From Hyaloperonospora brassicae (Eukaryota > Oomycota > Peronosporomycetes > Peronosporales > Peronosporaceae), in assembly GCA_947650285.1 (NCBI GenBank), contig CANTFL010000483.1:1-64000 (forward strand): 64,000 bases of DNA. The letters run 5' to 3'. This document shows positions 1 through 9,556 of this stretch, in pieces. Below the pieces are notes generated by a model that worked only from the letters and a program-made list of their open reading frames with translations, did not search any database and was not told the DNA's origin. The translations under genes were made by a program, and so were the position numbers. The first letter of the stretch is position 1. Every line of letters begins with the position of its first letter.

Positions 1-28
1 GGAGTTTCATGATCATCTATTGACATAT

Positions 29-3000
29 TTAATGTGGACAAGAGGTCTGAAAAATCCTGAGCCAGGATATGAGCGCCGGTCGCGGCAGCGGATCGTGGCT
101 GACACCCGCGTAGGGCGGGTGTCCACGGGGCTCTTGAAGCAGAAGTTCAAGACAGGCATGAAGTCGGGCCCCTCGTACGGCCGTAGCCGCGGCTCGATGC
201 TCGCGTATTGCAATTGCCCGTAGCTGGCGAACACCGCGTGTCCAGTACATTTGGACACTTGCGGATGGAGTAGTCACGGCTCCTCGAAAGACCGCCGAGT
301 TCCGCTCGGTCCACAAATGTTCTTGGCAGATGGAGCTTAATATGAACCAGATCCGTTCGAATTCTGTTGCTGCGGCGTCAGAGTCATCTTGAAAACGGCT
401 TTGCAACCGCAAACTCAGCTGACGTGGAATGGGCGGGGCTTTGCGATTGGCGCAGTGCTGAAAGAAGGTGGAAAGAACTGCGTTCGTCGCACCCCCACCG
501 GTCCAGTGTCCTATCAAGTGACACCAACACGCTTGCGCGATTGGGCACTCCCAGAAAATGTGCGCCGCTGTCTCTTTGCGTCCCCGGCAGTGCAGCACCG
601 TACGACAACTGTTGTCCAGCGTGCGACCGGCATGGTATAGATTTAGCTGCTTTGTCGCGATACGATAGCATGTCCAGACTTGATACTCCGTTAGCCCGTT
701 TGCGTGTTTCCAAACTTGGGAAGGCGTTTGATTTGATGCAGCTGACTGCCAACTATTCGATACCGCCTGCGCGTCATAGGCCTTCAACCAGGACTGGAGG
801 CCAGGGTGCAGAAGGCGTTTATGAACGTGAAACGCTTGCTTCATAAGCGTTGTCCACACATCTACATTGGCCACCGTCTCTGGCACACTCCAAGGGAAAC
901 GGTGAAGCTCCGGGTGGGCATGAAACACCAAGGTACGATGGTACGAATGCTCCCAGTAGTTAGACACTTGCTGAGGCGACCCCCGTAATTCTGGTAAATT
1001 CCCGTCAATCGACCAATGGATTCCATTGACATCTTGGCGGAGGCGAATCGCCGAGTTCGCGGACTCGACAGGGTCCCGACAGGACCCGACAATTAAATCA
1101 GCTCGCACCCGGGACCATTTATAAGCGCGCCGAAACGGCGGTGGATGACGTAAGACGAGCCCGGGCTCTACCGGTCCCGCACCGACAGCAAGGTGGGGTG
1201 ACGAGAGCAGGATCGAAGTCGCCCAACGTTGTAATTTACAATGCATATGCCGAGACGGAGTACCGCCGAGAGACGGGAACGTAAATTGAAATTCATGTGA
1301 CCCCAGTCGCCGAATGCACAGACTGCGCAGTGAACATGGAGGTATCCGGGCATATTTGGCCCGCTCTAGGGGCTTGCCGTCTGGCCCTTGAATCCAAGGA
1401 TTGCCATCCCAGTGAAAGCGGCCCCAGAAAGCGGCTAATGTATCCATCCGGTGATCAGCAACAGCGGGATGGTCAGGAAACGTTTGATGGTATGAAATTA
1501 ACCATTCGTCACCGTTCCACTGACTGCTCGCCCCGACATACATACGAGCGTGATGCGCGTCCAATCTGGCCCGAATCGACAGCACTTGTTCAGGGGAGGG
1601 TGCTAGGAGCCGTTCGAGATCCTGCGCCAGAGAGGAACGACCAGGTCCTCGCCTGATGTCAAACGTTGTTGAAGCAGACGGATGGAGCGCCGGGACAAGA
1701 GCCGATGTGGAACCTCCCACGCTATATGTCCAGCGCCGCCACGCTGTAAAATATTTGTCATGCGGCTGCGTTAGCCAACGCAACGCGTGCTTCGTCCGCT
1801 GAGTTTTGACGGCTACTTCGAACGAGGCCAGACCAACCCCGCCTGCCTTCTGGGGCGTAAAGAGGAGACCCGGGTTAATTTTGTGCCGACGTACGGCAGG
1901 CACAGAAGCGTGCGCCCACAGGAATTGGCGGTACAGCCGAGATATCTCCGTTCTCGCCCAGCTCGGCACATCGAAGACGGCCGCGGTGAACAGGATAGCC
2001 GGTAAAATGATCGCGTTGAGAATGAGGACACGATTTTGCACACTAGTCGCTACTTTCGCTGCAGTGAGAAGCCGCCGACGGATTTTCTGAAGCCGAAGCG
2101 CCCAGTTTCGATCGAATAATGCCCCTGTCCCCACTTCGTACCCCAGGTATCGCGTTGTCTCTCTGTGTTGTAAGACTGAGATGCCACCATACTGGTGTAG
2201 CCTGATAGCCGTGTTTAAAAAAATCAATTTGCTCTTGGCAGGCTGGACATGAAGGCCCGAGAGTTGTCCAAATCTAGAGACGAGCTCCAACGCAGGCGCC
2301 AACTGATTGGCATGCTCAAGGAATATGGTGGAGTCGTCCACAAACGCGGAGAATGTATGCACCACCTCGCAGGCCCCGGGCACCGGAATACCCCGGATGG
2401 AGGGCGCCTGGTGAATAGCCAGCCCAAGTAATTCCACCACAAGTAGAAATAAAAGCGGTGCGAGAGGACACCCCTGACGTATTCCGGACCGGACAGGAAC
2501 TGGTTCAGAAAGTTCCCCATTCACCAGAAACCGAGCGGTTGTCCCGGTATGCATCCGGGTGACGAGCGTAATAAACACTTCGTCAAACTGAAAGCTTCGT
2601 AATGCCGCGTATAGAAAATCTCGGTCCACAGTGTCGTACGCCTTGCGAAAGTCTAGTAAGAGAATAGATCGGCTTAAGTCGGCTGATAGATCCGCCCTCT
2701 CCTCCGCTGAAGCGAGTTGGGCAGTCATCATCATGACCAGTTTTTGCATTTGTCTACCTCGAACAAAACCTTGTTGCGATTCCCCGATGAGTGTAGGTAA
2801 GACGCGCTGTAGTCGGGAGGCCAGCACTTTCGCAAAAATTTTGTAGCTGGTTTGGAGCAGAGAGATCGGCCTGTAGTCAAGTGCGTCCGGCGAATCACCC
2901 TTTTTCCGAAGAGGGATAATCATCGCTTCTAGAAAGGAAGGTGGCATAGGAGAACCGTGCAATATTTGATTGCACACGTGCACCAGCGCCGGAGCCAGTA

Positions 3001-4579
3001 AAGCGGACGTATCTTTGTAGAAGTCATTGTTAAGACCGTCCGGCCCTGAAGCTTTGTGGCGGCTAAGCTCGGTGATGGCGTGAAGGACTTCAGTCTCAGT
3101 GACGTCAACCATCAGCCCATTATTAGCAGCGGGAGAAATCAAGCGATCGTCAGGCACTGACACAAAGTCAAGCAACGCTCTTGGTAAAGCTGCCAAGGGT
3201 TCCACCCGATGCACGGCACTAAGAACTGGTGACCATTCCGAAGCGAATTTGTCAGCAATGGATAGGTGTCGCCTAAAGGGCGGACCATGAATGCGAGCGA
3301 TATTCGTAACTGTTTGTACGCGCTCCCAATCTGCGACTCGCTTAAACGACCATCGGAGGCGCGCAGTGGTCCGTTCGAGGCTCTGCCCTAATCGAACGAG
3401 ATGCTCGAGGCGGTGATCTTCCATATTAGCGCTGATCCACTGAGGACGGGTCAAGAGCTGGCGCCGGTCGCGTCGGCTTACACTCTTCTTAAAACGGGCA
3501 CGTCTTTGACGCTCGCGCTTGCGGACGGTTGTGATGCACTGTTTGCATGCTTCCACAGCTGAATCCCATTGCCTGACCGTCGTAGTTGGGGATACCGCCC
3601 ACCCATCCATTTCCGCAATGAGATCGGAGCGCACGCGTTCGGGTTGGTGTGTCTGAATGGGGTATGATACCGGACGTCGGTAGAGGGAGGAGGTAGGACG
3701 CTGCCGCACGCATAAGTGTAACTCCACTTCTTGATGGTCCGACGCCTGGGGAGGTGTTCGGACGGCTAACCACTGCACCAAATCAGCCCACCGCTGAGAA
3801 ACATAGAAACGATCAATGCGACTTGCCGATTCCCCCTCCCAGTATGTAAAATGATCCACACAGTCGTCCGCTTCCTCATCTTCGGCGTGGGAGCGAAGGA
3901 GCCGAGCATCTTCTAGTCCGTGGAGATCTAGAAGAGCTTGAAGACTTGGGCTTTCCGGTCGGCACGACCGATGATGACCCAGCCGATCGAGGAGAGGGCT
4001 TTGGACGCAGTTAAAGTCACCTGTCACGATAGAGCTGTCCCGTGGAAAGTTCCAACGGGCGAGAGAAACGTAGTAGGCTTCGCGCTCGGGTCTGTGCGAC
4101 GGAGCGTACACATTAACGAGGACCACATCGTCTAATGCGACAGCAATCGTCCTGGTATTCCACAAATCTTGCCGCCAGGGTGAAGCCTTCACAGATGAAG
4201 AGGGTGTAAGCAAAATGGCCACTCCCCCAAGACGAGACGACCCTACGCTCCAGTACGAAAGTGGCGGGTGACCGCCATCTCGGTGCTTGCCCCACATACG
4301 TGCCCAGGTCGAGCACAACTCTTGAGCTTCCTCGGATGTTTTAACATGTGTTTCCTGGATGCACCACGCTTGAGGTCGAGCACAGGCAGGACGGCTTCGC
4401 CAGGCTGACATCCAGCCGATCCGTACACTTTTTTTAAACCCACGTACGTTCTGTGTGATATAGGTAGTACTTGGATGCTTTGAGAAAAAATGAGATCGTT
4501 CAGTATCACTGCCGGACCACTCAGACAGTAATGCGTGTCTTCCGAAGGCATCCGCGTCGTCGAGATTGTACTGACGCAA
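29..4579 (-). CDS. LINE ORF2: endonuclease-reverse transcriptase (1516 aa)
   Basis: This protein nicks target DNA and reverse-transcribes the element RNA (target-primed reverse transcription). The N-terminal exonuclease-endonuclease-phosphatase domain shows CIQETH (about 73-78), VNVYAPS (155-161), TGDFN (186-190), RIDRFYV (254-260) and the catalytic SDH (280-282). The RT domain follows with YRPISLL (about 569-575), LLLDFRKAYD (640-649), GIRQGCPLAPLLF (699-711) and the active-site box FVDD (about 746-749), where most LINEs have FADD. A C-terminal Cys-His zinc motif (CRTVLHC at about 1325-1331, then H and WEC by 1344) is typical of L1-like ORF2. The frame starts 160 bp downstream of the ORF1 stop. 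No internal stop is seen, so the protein may be functional. Confidence 0.92.
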   Translation of the reverse strand: MRQYNLDDADAFGRHALLSEWSGSDTERSHFFSKHPSTTYITQNVRGFKKSVRIGWMSAWRSRPACARPQAWCIQETHVKTSEEAQELCSTWARMWGKHRDGGHPPLSYWSVGSSRLGGVAILLTPSSSVKASPWRQDLWNTRTIAVALDDVVLVNVYAPSHRPEREAYYVSLARWNFPRDSSIVTGDFNCVQSPLLDRLGHHRSCRPESPSLQALLDLHGLEDARLLRSHAEDEEADDCVDHFTYWEGESASRIDRFYVSQRWADLVQWLAVRTPPQASDHQEVELHLCVRQRPTSSLYRRPVSYPIQTHQPERVRSDLIAEMDGWAVSPTTTVRQWDSAVEACKQCITTVRKRERQRRARFKKSVSRRDRRQLLTRPQWISANMEDHRLEHLVRLGQSLERTTARLRWSFKRVADWERVQTVTNIARIHGPPFRRHLSIADKFASEWSPVLSAVHRVEPLAALPRALLDFVSVPDDRLISPAANNGLMVDVTETEVLHAITELSRHKASGPDGLNNDFYKDTSALLAPALVHVCNQILHGSPMPPSFLEAMIIPLRKKGDSPDALDYRPISLLQTSYKIFAKVLASRLQRVLPTLIGESQQGFVRGRQMQKLVMMMTAQLASAEERADLSADLSRSILLLDFRKAYDTVDRDFLYAALRSFQFDEVFITLVTRMHTGTTARFLVNGELSEPVPVRSGIRQGCPLAPLLFLLVVELLGLAIHQAPSIRGIPVPGACEVVHTFSAFVDDSTIFLEHANQLAPALELVSRFGQLSGLHVQPAKSKLIFLNTAIRLHQYGGISVLQHRETTRYLGYEVGTGALFDRNWALRLQKIRRRLLTAAKVATSVQNRVLILNAIILPAILFTAAVFDVPSWARTEISRLYRQFLWAHASVPAVRRHKINPGLLFTPQKAGGVGLASFEVAVKTQRTKHALRWLTQPHDKYFTAWRRWTYSVGGSTSALVPALHPSASTTFDIRRGPGRSSLAQDLERLLAPSPEQVLSIRARLDAHHARMYVGASSQWNGDEWLISYHQTFPDHPAVADHRMDTLAAFWGRFHWDGNPWIQGPDGKPLERAKYARIPPCSLRSLCIRRLGSHEFQFTFPSLGGTPSRHMHCKLQRWATSILLSSPHLAVGAGPVEPGLVLRHPPPFRRAYKWSRVRADLIVGSCRDPVESANSAIRLRQDVNGIHWSIDGNLPELRGSPQQVSNYWEHSYHRTLVFHAHPELHRFPWSVPETVANVDVWTTLMKQAFHVHKRLLHPGLQSWLKAYDAQAVSNSWQSAASNQTPSQVWKHANGLTEYQVWTCYRIATKQLNLYHAGRTLDNSCRTVLHCRGRKETAAHIFWECPIAQACWCHLIGHWTGGGATNAVLSTFFQHCANRKAPPIPRQLSLRLQSRFQDDSDAAATEFERIWFILSSICQEHLWTERNSAVFRGAVTTPSASVQMYWTRGVRQLRAIAIREHRAAATAVRGARLHACLELLLQEPRGHPPYAGVSHDPLPRPALISWLRIFQTSCPH

Positions 4580-4738
4580 ATGCGTTGCTAGCGAATCGCG
4601 TAAAGTGCCTTTAGTAACAGACGAGCGCCGTCTCCGCTGCAGGCGTCAGAGCACAGTAGAAAAAACTCTCGACTGCCCTCCAGTCCACGTATTGACGGTC
4701 AGCTTGGTAGAAGGCAGACTTGTAGGCGGTATTTTGCT

Positions 4739-7700
4739 TTAGAAGCTGCAGATGCCGTCGAATTTGTAGATCAGGTGATGACGGCACCGCCACCCCTCAG
4801 TTAGCACCCCTATCTCGTGCTCGAAGAGAAGAGCGCATATCAGGTGCTGACTATACCGAACCTTGCGGCACGGATCGCATAGTTTTAAAATATCATCCGC
4901 AGCGTACTTCAGCTCACGTAATTTGTGCCAGTCGTCCCCGTTATCAATAAGCGGAGATAGGCCTGACCGAGCGGCTGTAGAAGTTGCGCGATCAATCCAG
5001 CCACCAAGCCAATCTTGTAGAGGCGCTGACGCCACCTTTGTACGAAATGAGTGCAGCCCAGATAGGAGGCTATCCTGTCGCCAACGGGCTGCCAAGGGGA
5101 CCAGAACTTGAACGTCCAGACTTGCGAGCAGCTCGCAGGGGAAAACAAATCGCCGGAGATGATGAAGGAGTGCGATAGGATCCTGTCGAGCTGTTAGCAC
5201 CCACTCCGCAGTCGTGCTGTCGACACGCGGACAAGCCGTCAATGCTGAAGGTGGCCATTCCGGGATTAAAGAAAACCAAAGACCCGGCCAGTCGTCACGA
5301 TCAATACGGCCGTCCAAGTTCTCAAAGTCGAGCTGACCGCGCGCGTAGCTATGTCCGACAGCCGACATGGGTGGCGCTAGCGCCTTTTTTCGCAGGCTGG
5401 CGTCCTCGGTGGGTTGATCATCAGCACAGGAGGCGTGTGCCCGTTTCCGTGTCTCCACTGGTGGAGGCGGATACGCAACAGATGACGGGCTACCGTCCAA
5501 CAATAAAGCGTGAGACGCACCGCCGACAGACTGGACATCCGCTACATTGGACCGCTTAGCGAACTGGGAGTCATAGAGACGCAGTTGCGATCCAGATTCG
5601 CCCGAGGGAGGCACAGAATCCGTAGGAGTTTGAGGCCCTTCGGGTGCGTCGGACGCAAGCTGAGAGGTCCCTGTAAGATTCGCGTGAATGAGTGGGGAAT
5701 CCGACAGGTCCGAGAGTCCTGCCCCTCGATCGGAATGAAGAAGAGCTGAGTAATGTCGTCCAGAGAGACAGAGAACGAGAGGAAGACCGGTTCCAGGCTC
5801 CAGTTTCGCAGCTATAATCGCGTCTGCGCACGTAGAGAGAGATAATGAAGTCTCCCGCACTGTTTCCACAGCCTTATTATTCCGCGTCTCGACAGACGGA
5901 CTGTATTTGTGACATACCTGGCTGACCATATTCGCAGCCTCCTCGTGAAGCACATAGATGTCCCGGCTGAGGAAATTGGCCGCTAACCCAAGAATGTCAC
6001 GTCCTCCCCATTCCGTTTCGGCAATATCGGAGTCTCTCGCCGATGGTGTTGCGGCATAGTCGTGTAAGTACCAGCGATATTGATTGGCCGACTCCCGTTT
6101 CGTCAGGGACGCCCAACCCCGTTGAACTTTAAGGAGAGCATCGACCCGAAGATCGTGCGCATAGTGCTCCTCGAGGTGCAATAATCCGGTGTAAAGAACA
6201 CCTTTCTTGATGATAGCCGTGAGTCGTTCCAATTTGTCATTAGGCCCGTCCAGAGCAGCGTCGGCCAGTGCTTGAGCGACAGCCATAGCCAAACAGTTAC
6301 CGGTTACGGGCGTAATCGCTTCTTGTAACCCCAGTAGTGGAATGAGAGCCTTCAAGTCTGTTGGTACGTCTATCGGGCGCGGTGCCAACGAAATGGCGTG
6401 CGTCGGTGCGTCATGCATGCGGCTGAGTAACTTCAGACATGTGTCTCGCGCCTGACTCTTCAAAGTCAGCAACAGTGGGCTCGAGTGGGTCTGCGCCTTT
6501 CCACGCGATAGCGCCTGTTTCCGCCGAGTTTGTTCCTGTGTTGACAATCGTAGAGGTGGGCGGGGAATTTGCACCCCTTGCGGCCCGTCAGCATCCGTCA
6601 GATTAGTGACCAGCGGCTCAGTAGCTGACACCGTGCTTGGGTTGTCCGATCTACCCGTGGAGGAAAGCACTGAAAACCGTCCCGAGCTGAGCTGTGTTGG
6701 GGAACGGACGGGCTGACGAGAGGTCCAGGGATTGTTGGATCCACGGACTGGTTTCGTTATCCACGGTTGGTCAAGTGGGGGCTTGGGGGCAGGGACCGAG
6801 TCACTAGAGTTTGGTCGAGCGGGAGTGTAGATTGATTGAGACCTCACACTGGGACCTACATTAGGAAGGTCGAATACTAACGGTGGGCTCACTGGCACCT
6901 CGCTGGGTGTGACGGCGGCTTGGGCTGCAGCATCTGCCGACCGCTGGACTTGAAGACGTCGATCCGCCATTGTGCGAATCTCGGCGGCACTGCCGAAAGG
7001 TTTTGCCAGGTCCTCCACGACTTGGAGGTCTCCCTCCGTAACCTCAATGCCACCTACTCCCCGGAGTTGGTCATCCGTAAATTGACACCGAGAGGCTGGG
7101 TGACCGAGATTACCACACTGAAGGCACTGTAGGCGACGACCCACGTCGGGATGACGAAGAATGATTGAAGTACCAAACCAGAGGATACGAACGATTCCTT
7201 GCAGAAAGAGGGGACATCCAGAAAGCCGAAATGTGACCAACCACGAAGTAGACGTACGGGACGTTGGACAATTAGTATCCATATCTTCAAAGTCGAATTC
7301 CGTCGGTATCTTCGACTTGAGGTACGCCGCGACGCGGCCAATTTCATTAAAACGAGTGAGATTATGAAGAATAATCGAGTACTCGGCTCGAAGAAGCCCG
7401 GCCCTTCCACTCGGACCTTGTTGACGGTTCCAAACGGAGCCGCGCTCCGGATGGTGCTCGTTAGTAAGCATGTAGACACGGCCTTGAAATGGAATGCGCA
7501 CGTCCTGAAGGCCCATGGCCGCACTTCGAGAGAAAAAGAAGAAGTGGATAGACTTGGTCGAGCGGTCATAATTGATGGTCTTTGTCAAGCCTAGCAGCTT
7601 GTGCACTTCTTGAAGGTTCACCTTAGCAATTTCAGCAGATTCCAGAATAGACTCGGTGATAGCACGTGTCGTTTGCCGACCTACAGGAATCCCACGGGTG

Positions 7701-8323
7701 TGAGCGAGGTGTAGCACAAGATGACCTTCGACTTGAGCCTGGACCGTACTGTAAAGCCGCAGTCGCTCCTTGCTGTCCAGTACAGCCCTGAGAAAGTCTG
7801 GCATACGTCGACACGCCACGGACCCTTCCGCTATTCCGACAATGATTTTCCATTCGTGATCAGTCCCTTCACGCAGCTGCACCTTCCGACCCGCGGACGA
7901 GCGATCCGCACACAGCTGTGTTAAATGCTCAATGTCCCCCGGCGGAAACCTGGAAGGGTCAAACATAAAATCTTCGTACTCGGTGGTAGTGGATGCCGCT
8001 GTCGATGCAGTGGAAGCTGTTCCATGACGAACAACGCTCGCCCAGTGGTTAAGAATCGGTGCCTTCGCCCACTTGTGCTGACTCGATAGTTTCCGAATGA
8101 GCTCGGTAAACGCCCATTTTGTCGTGAGAACGCCGTTACCCAAAGACCGAGCGATCCGTTGCCACTCCTTGAACGTGCCCGAGCTTGAAATAAACACCTG
8201 CTCGAACAGACGTAACAGGCTAGACGCTTCCACGTCTTTATAAATGGGGAAAGCGCTTTTTGTGGGGCGGAAGCGCCTCCACCCGTATCGGCAATTTAGA
8301 ATATTCCACTGCAAAGAGCTCAC
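4739..8323 (-). CDS. LINE ORF1: zinc-knuckle protein with OTU-like cysteine protease domain (1194 aa)
   Basis: This is the Gag-like RNA-binding protein of the LINE. A perfect CCHC knuckle (C-X2-C-X4-H-X4-C) occupies residues 400-413. A Pro/Ser-rich linker covers about 460-610. Residues about 660-865 then read like an OTU-family cysteine protease: TGNCLAMAVAQAL with the presumed catalytic Cys677, an EWGGRDILGLA block with a following I-Y-V strand (about 770-792), and a GRHYSAL block with the presumed catalytic His857. The C-terminal 300 residues are not recognised. The first residues overlap an upstream ORF in another frame (8238-8669), and this ATG is internal to sequence that looks coding, so the true N-terminus is probably upstream. 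What the OTU domain does in a LINE is unknown; removal of ubiquitin from host or element proteins is a guess. Confidence 0.85.
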   Translation of the reverse strand: MSSLQWNILNCRYGWRRFRPTKSAFPIYKDVEASSLLRLFEQVFISSSGTFKEWQRIARSLGNGVLTTKWAFTELIRKLSSQHKWAKAPILNHWASVVRHGTASTASTAASTTTEYEDFMFDPSRFPPGDIEHLTQLCADRSSAGRKVQLREGTDHEWKIIVGIAEGSVACRRMPDFLRAVLDSKERLRLYSTVQAQVEGHLVLHLAHTRGIPVGRQTTRAITESILESAEIAKVNLQEVHKLLGLTKTINYDRSTKSIHFFFFSRSAAMGLQDVRIPFQGRVYMLTNEHHPERGSVWNRQQGPSGRAGLLRAEYSIILHNLTRFNEIGRVAAYLKSKIPTEFDFEDMDTNCPTSRTSTSWLVTFRLSGCPLFLQGIVRILWFGTSIILRHPDVGRRLQCLQCGNLGHPASRCQFTDDQLRGVGGIEVTEGDLQVVEDLAKPFGSAAEIRTMADRRLQVQRSADAAAQAAVTPSEVPVSPPLVFDLPNVGPSVRSQSIYTPARPNSSDSVPAPKPPLDQPWITKPVRGSNNPWTSRQPVRSPTQLSSGRFSVLSSTGRSDNPSTVSATEPLVTNLTDADGPQGVQIPRPPLRLSTQEQTRRKQALSRGKAQTHSSPLLLTLKSQARDTCLKLLSRMHDAPTHAISLAPRPIDVPTDLKALIPLLGLQEAITPVTGNCLAMAVAQALADAALDGPNDKLERLTAIIKKGVLYTGLLHLEEHYAHDLRVDALLKVQRGWASLTKRESANQYRWYLHDYAATPSARDSDIAETEWGGRDILGLAANFLSRDIYVLHEEAANMVSQVCHKYSPSVETRNNKAVETVRETSLSLSTCADAIIAAKLEPGTGLPLVLCLSGRHYSALLHSDRGAGLSDLSDSPLIHANLTGTSQLASDAPEGPQTPTDSVPPSGESGSQLRLYDSQFAKRSNVADVQSVGGASHALLLDGSPSSVAYPPPPVETRKRAHASCADDQPTEDASLRKKALAPPMSAVGHSYARGQLDFENLDGRIDRDDWPGLWFSLIPEWPPSALTACPRVDSTTAEWVLTARQDPIALLHHLRRFVFPCELLASLDVQVLVPLAARWRQDSLLSGLHSFRTKVASAPLQDWLGGWIDRATSTAARSGLSPLIDNGDDWHKLRELKYAADDILKLCDPCRKVRYSQHLICALLFEHEIGVLTEGWRCRHHLIYKFDGICSF

Positions 8324-8669
8324 AAAGTGTCGTCTTCCATACGTCCATGTGACAAGTCCCTGTGGAACCCTTCATCTCCGCGATCAATGCACGAAACATA
8401 GCGAATGGAGCGACGGAGGTAGATGCTGTGTCGGTCGTCGCCGCCGCTGCCGCAGATACCTCCGGTGTATCAGAGCCGCCGGAACAGGTCCCCACACCGT
8501 CGATAGCTCCGGGCGTGTTCGGGGAGGGAGATAGCAACCTGGGAGAGGTTGAATCGCCTACGCCAGGGAGTTCAAAGCTCGTGGCGGGTGAGGACGGGGC
8601 GGACGTAGTCCGCGGTCCCGGCCCCATGTCCGTCTCCATCCCCGTGAGTAGGGGCTCGGCGGCAGCCAC
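8238..8669 (-). CDS. Probable N-terminal part of LINE ORF1 in a shifted frame
   Basis: A 143-codon frame starts at 8669 and overlaps the first 86 bp of the 1194-aa ORF1. It begins with a Ser/Pro/Thr/Ala-rich low-complexity stretch. Its later part (about residues 90-125, with A-M-F-R-A-L-I-A-E-M-K and V-W-K-T-T-L-C-E-L-F) reads like a folded or helical domain. The downstream frame is displaced by +1 relative to this one, so a single-nucleotide indel, or a recoding event, between about 8250 and 8320 would fuse the two. I favour a plain mutation in this copy. A short independent leader protein is the alternative. Confidence 0.5.
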   Translation of the reverse strand: MAAAEPLLTGMETDMGPGPRTTSAPSSPATSFELPGVGDSTSPRLLSPSPNTPGAIDGVGTCSGGSDTPEVSAAAAATTDTASTSVAPFAMFRALIAEMKGSTGTCHMDVWKTTLCELFAVEYSKLPIRVEALPPHKKRFPHL

Positions 8670-9256
8670 CGGCCGACCCCCCCCCCGCGTCGGGGGGAAG
8701 ACACGGACGGGACTCGGCGTCCGTCGTGCGCTGAGAGCCGTGGCTGGCCAGGTGTATCTTAAATTTGTTCCTCTTCAAAACCGATAAAATTGAAGAGTGC
8801 ACGGACCTCAACATGGAGACCGTCATCGTGATGATATACGATTCATTGTACGATCGCGCGAGCGACCTTCCTAAACGGTATGTGCGATTGCCAAAGCAAT
8901 AACGCGCGGTGCGGCAAACGCCTCTGGCCTTAGTATCGTCACCTTTGTAGTCGCGGATGCGGCCCGCAGGATGGTTAAATGCGTGACTGCCGAAGCGATG
9001 ACGCGTGGCGCGGGAGCACCTCCAATCTTCGTGTCGTCCCCACCCCATTACCTGCAACCGACGATGGCCAGCGCAACATGCCCAGAGCGGAACATCACCA
9101 ACTTCCGCTCCATTGACGGAGGATTCCCCCCGAGTGGGCTGCCTATAAGAGTGACTAAGGAGAAAACTGGCTCGAGCTAGAAAGTGAATCTAGGATTTCT
9201 GTACCATTTGGCTGATGCATGTTCTGCCGTTGTCTTTTGTTCCACTAGTTATAACA

Positions 9257-9472
9257 ATTAAAACAAGAGTAAATCTCACAACCAGTTCCACAAATGTACA
9301 AAAGTCCCAAAACCAGTACTGTACTCAACTCAAGTATAAAAAAATACGCTAATAGTGTCAACCACATTATACTATACTGCAACATGGGACAAGAAACTGC
9401 TTAATTGCTAGGGAGAGCGAGAGGGTAGTAAGTGAAACAGGCAATGGCAGCAAGTGCGGCAGCAAGAAAGTT
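9257..9472. repeat. Left terminal inverted repeat of the 9257-12717 transposon
   Basis: About 215 bp match the reverse complement of 12510-12717 with scattered substitutions and small indels. The inner part of both copies holds the motif GACAAGAAACTGCTT followed by a purine-rich stretch. Such long TIRs are longer than typical for pogo elements. Confidence 0.8.
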
Positions 9473-9556
9473 GAAATACATATGATTGGCCCTTTTGTGC
9501 CCAATGCTAACAGTTCATATAGCTACCAGCTCCTACCGTGCCTCTTTTGAATCGTC

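Larger units (their letters stand above)
1..9180 (-). mobile_element. L1/Tx1-like LINE (non-LTR retrotransposon), nearly complete
   Basis: Two large minus-strand ORFs in the order ORF1 then ORF2, with ORF2 encoding an apurinic-type endonuclease and a reverse transcriptase, define a LINE. The endonuclease at the N-terminus and the RT wording around the YRPISL and KAYD blocks resemble the L1/Tx1 group; that placement is my inference. The ORF2 stop is at 29-31, so the 3' UTR and tail lie at or beyond the left window edge. 8670-9180 is GC-rich, without a convincing ORF, and is taken as 5' UTR or leader. The right limit is approximate, because a DNA transposon starts at about 9257. Both main ORFs are long and open, so the copy is fairly young, although ORF1 seems split near its N-terminus. 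Confidence 0.85.

Noticed and set aside
367..846. Plus-strand ORFs under the LINE
   Set aside because: Shadows of LINE ORF2, which has clear domains on the minus strand.
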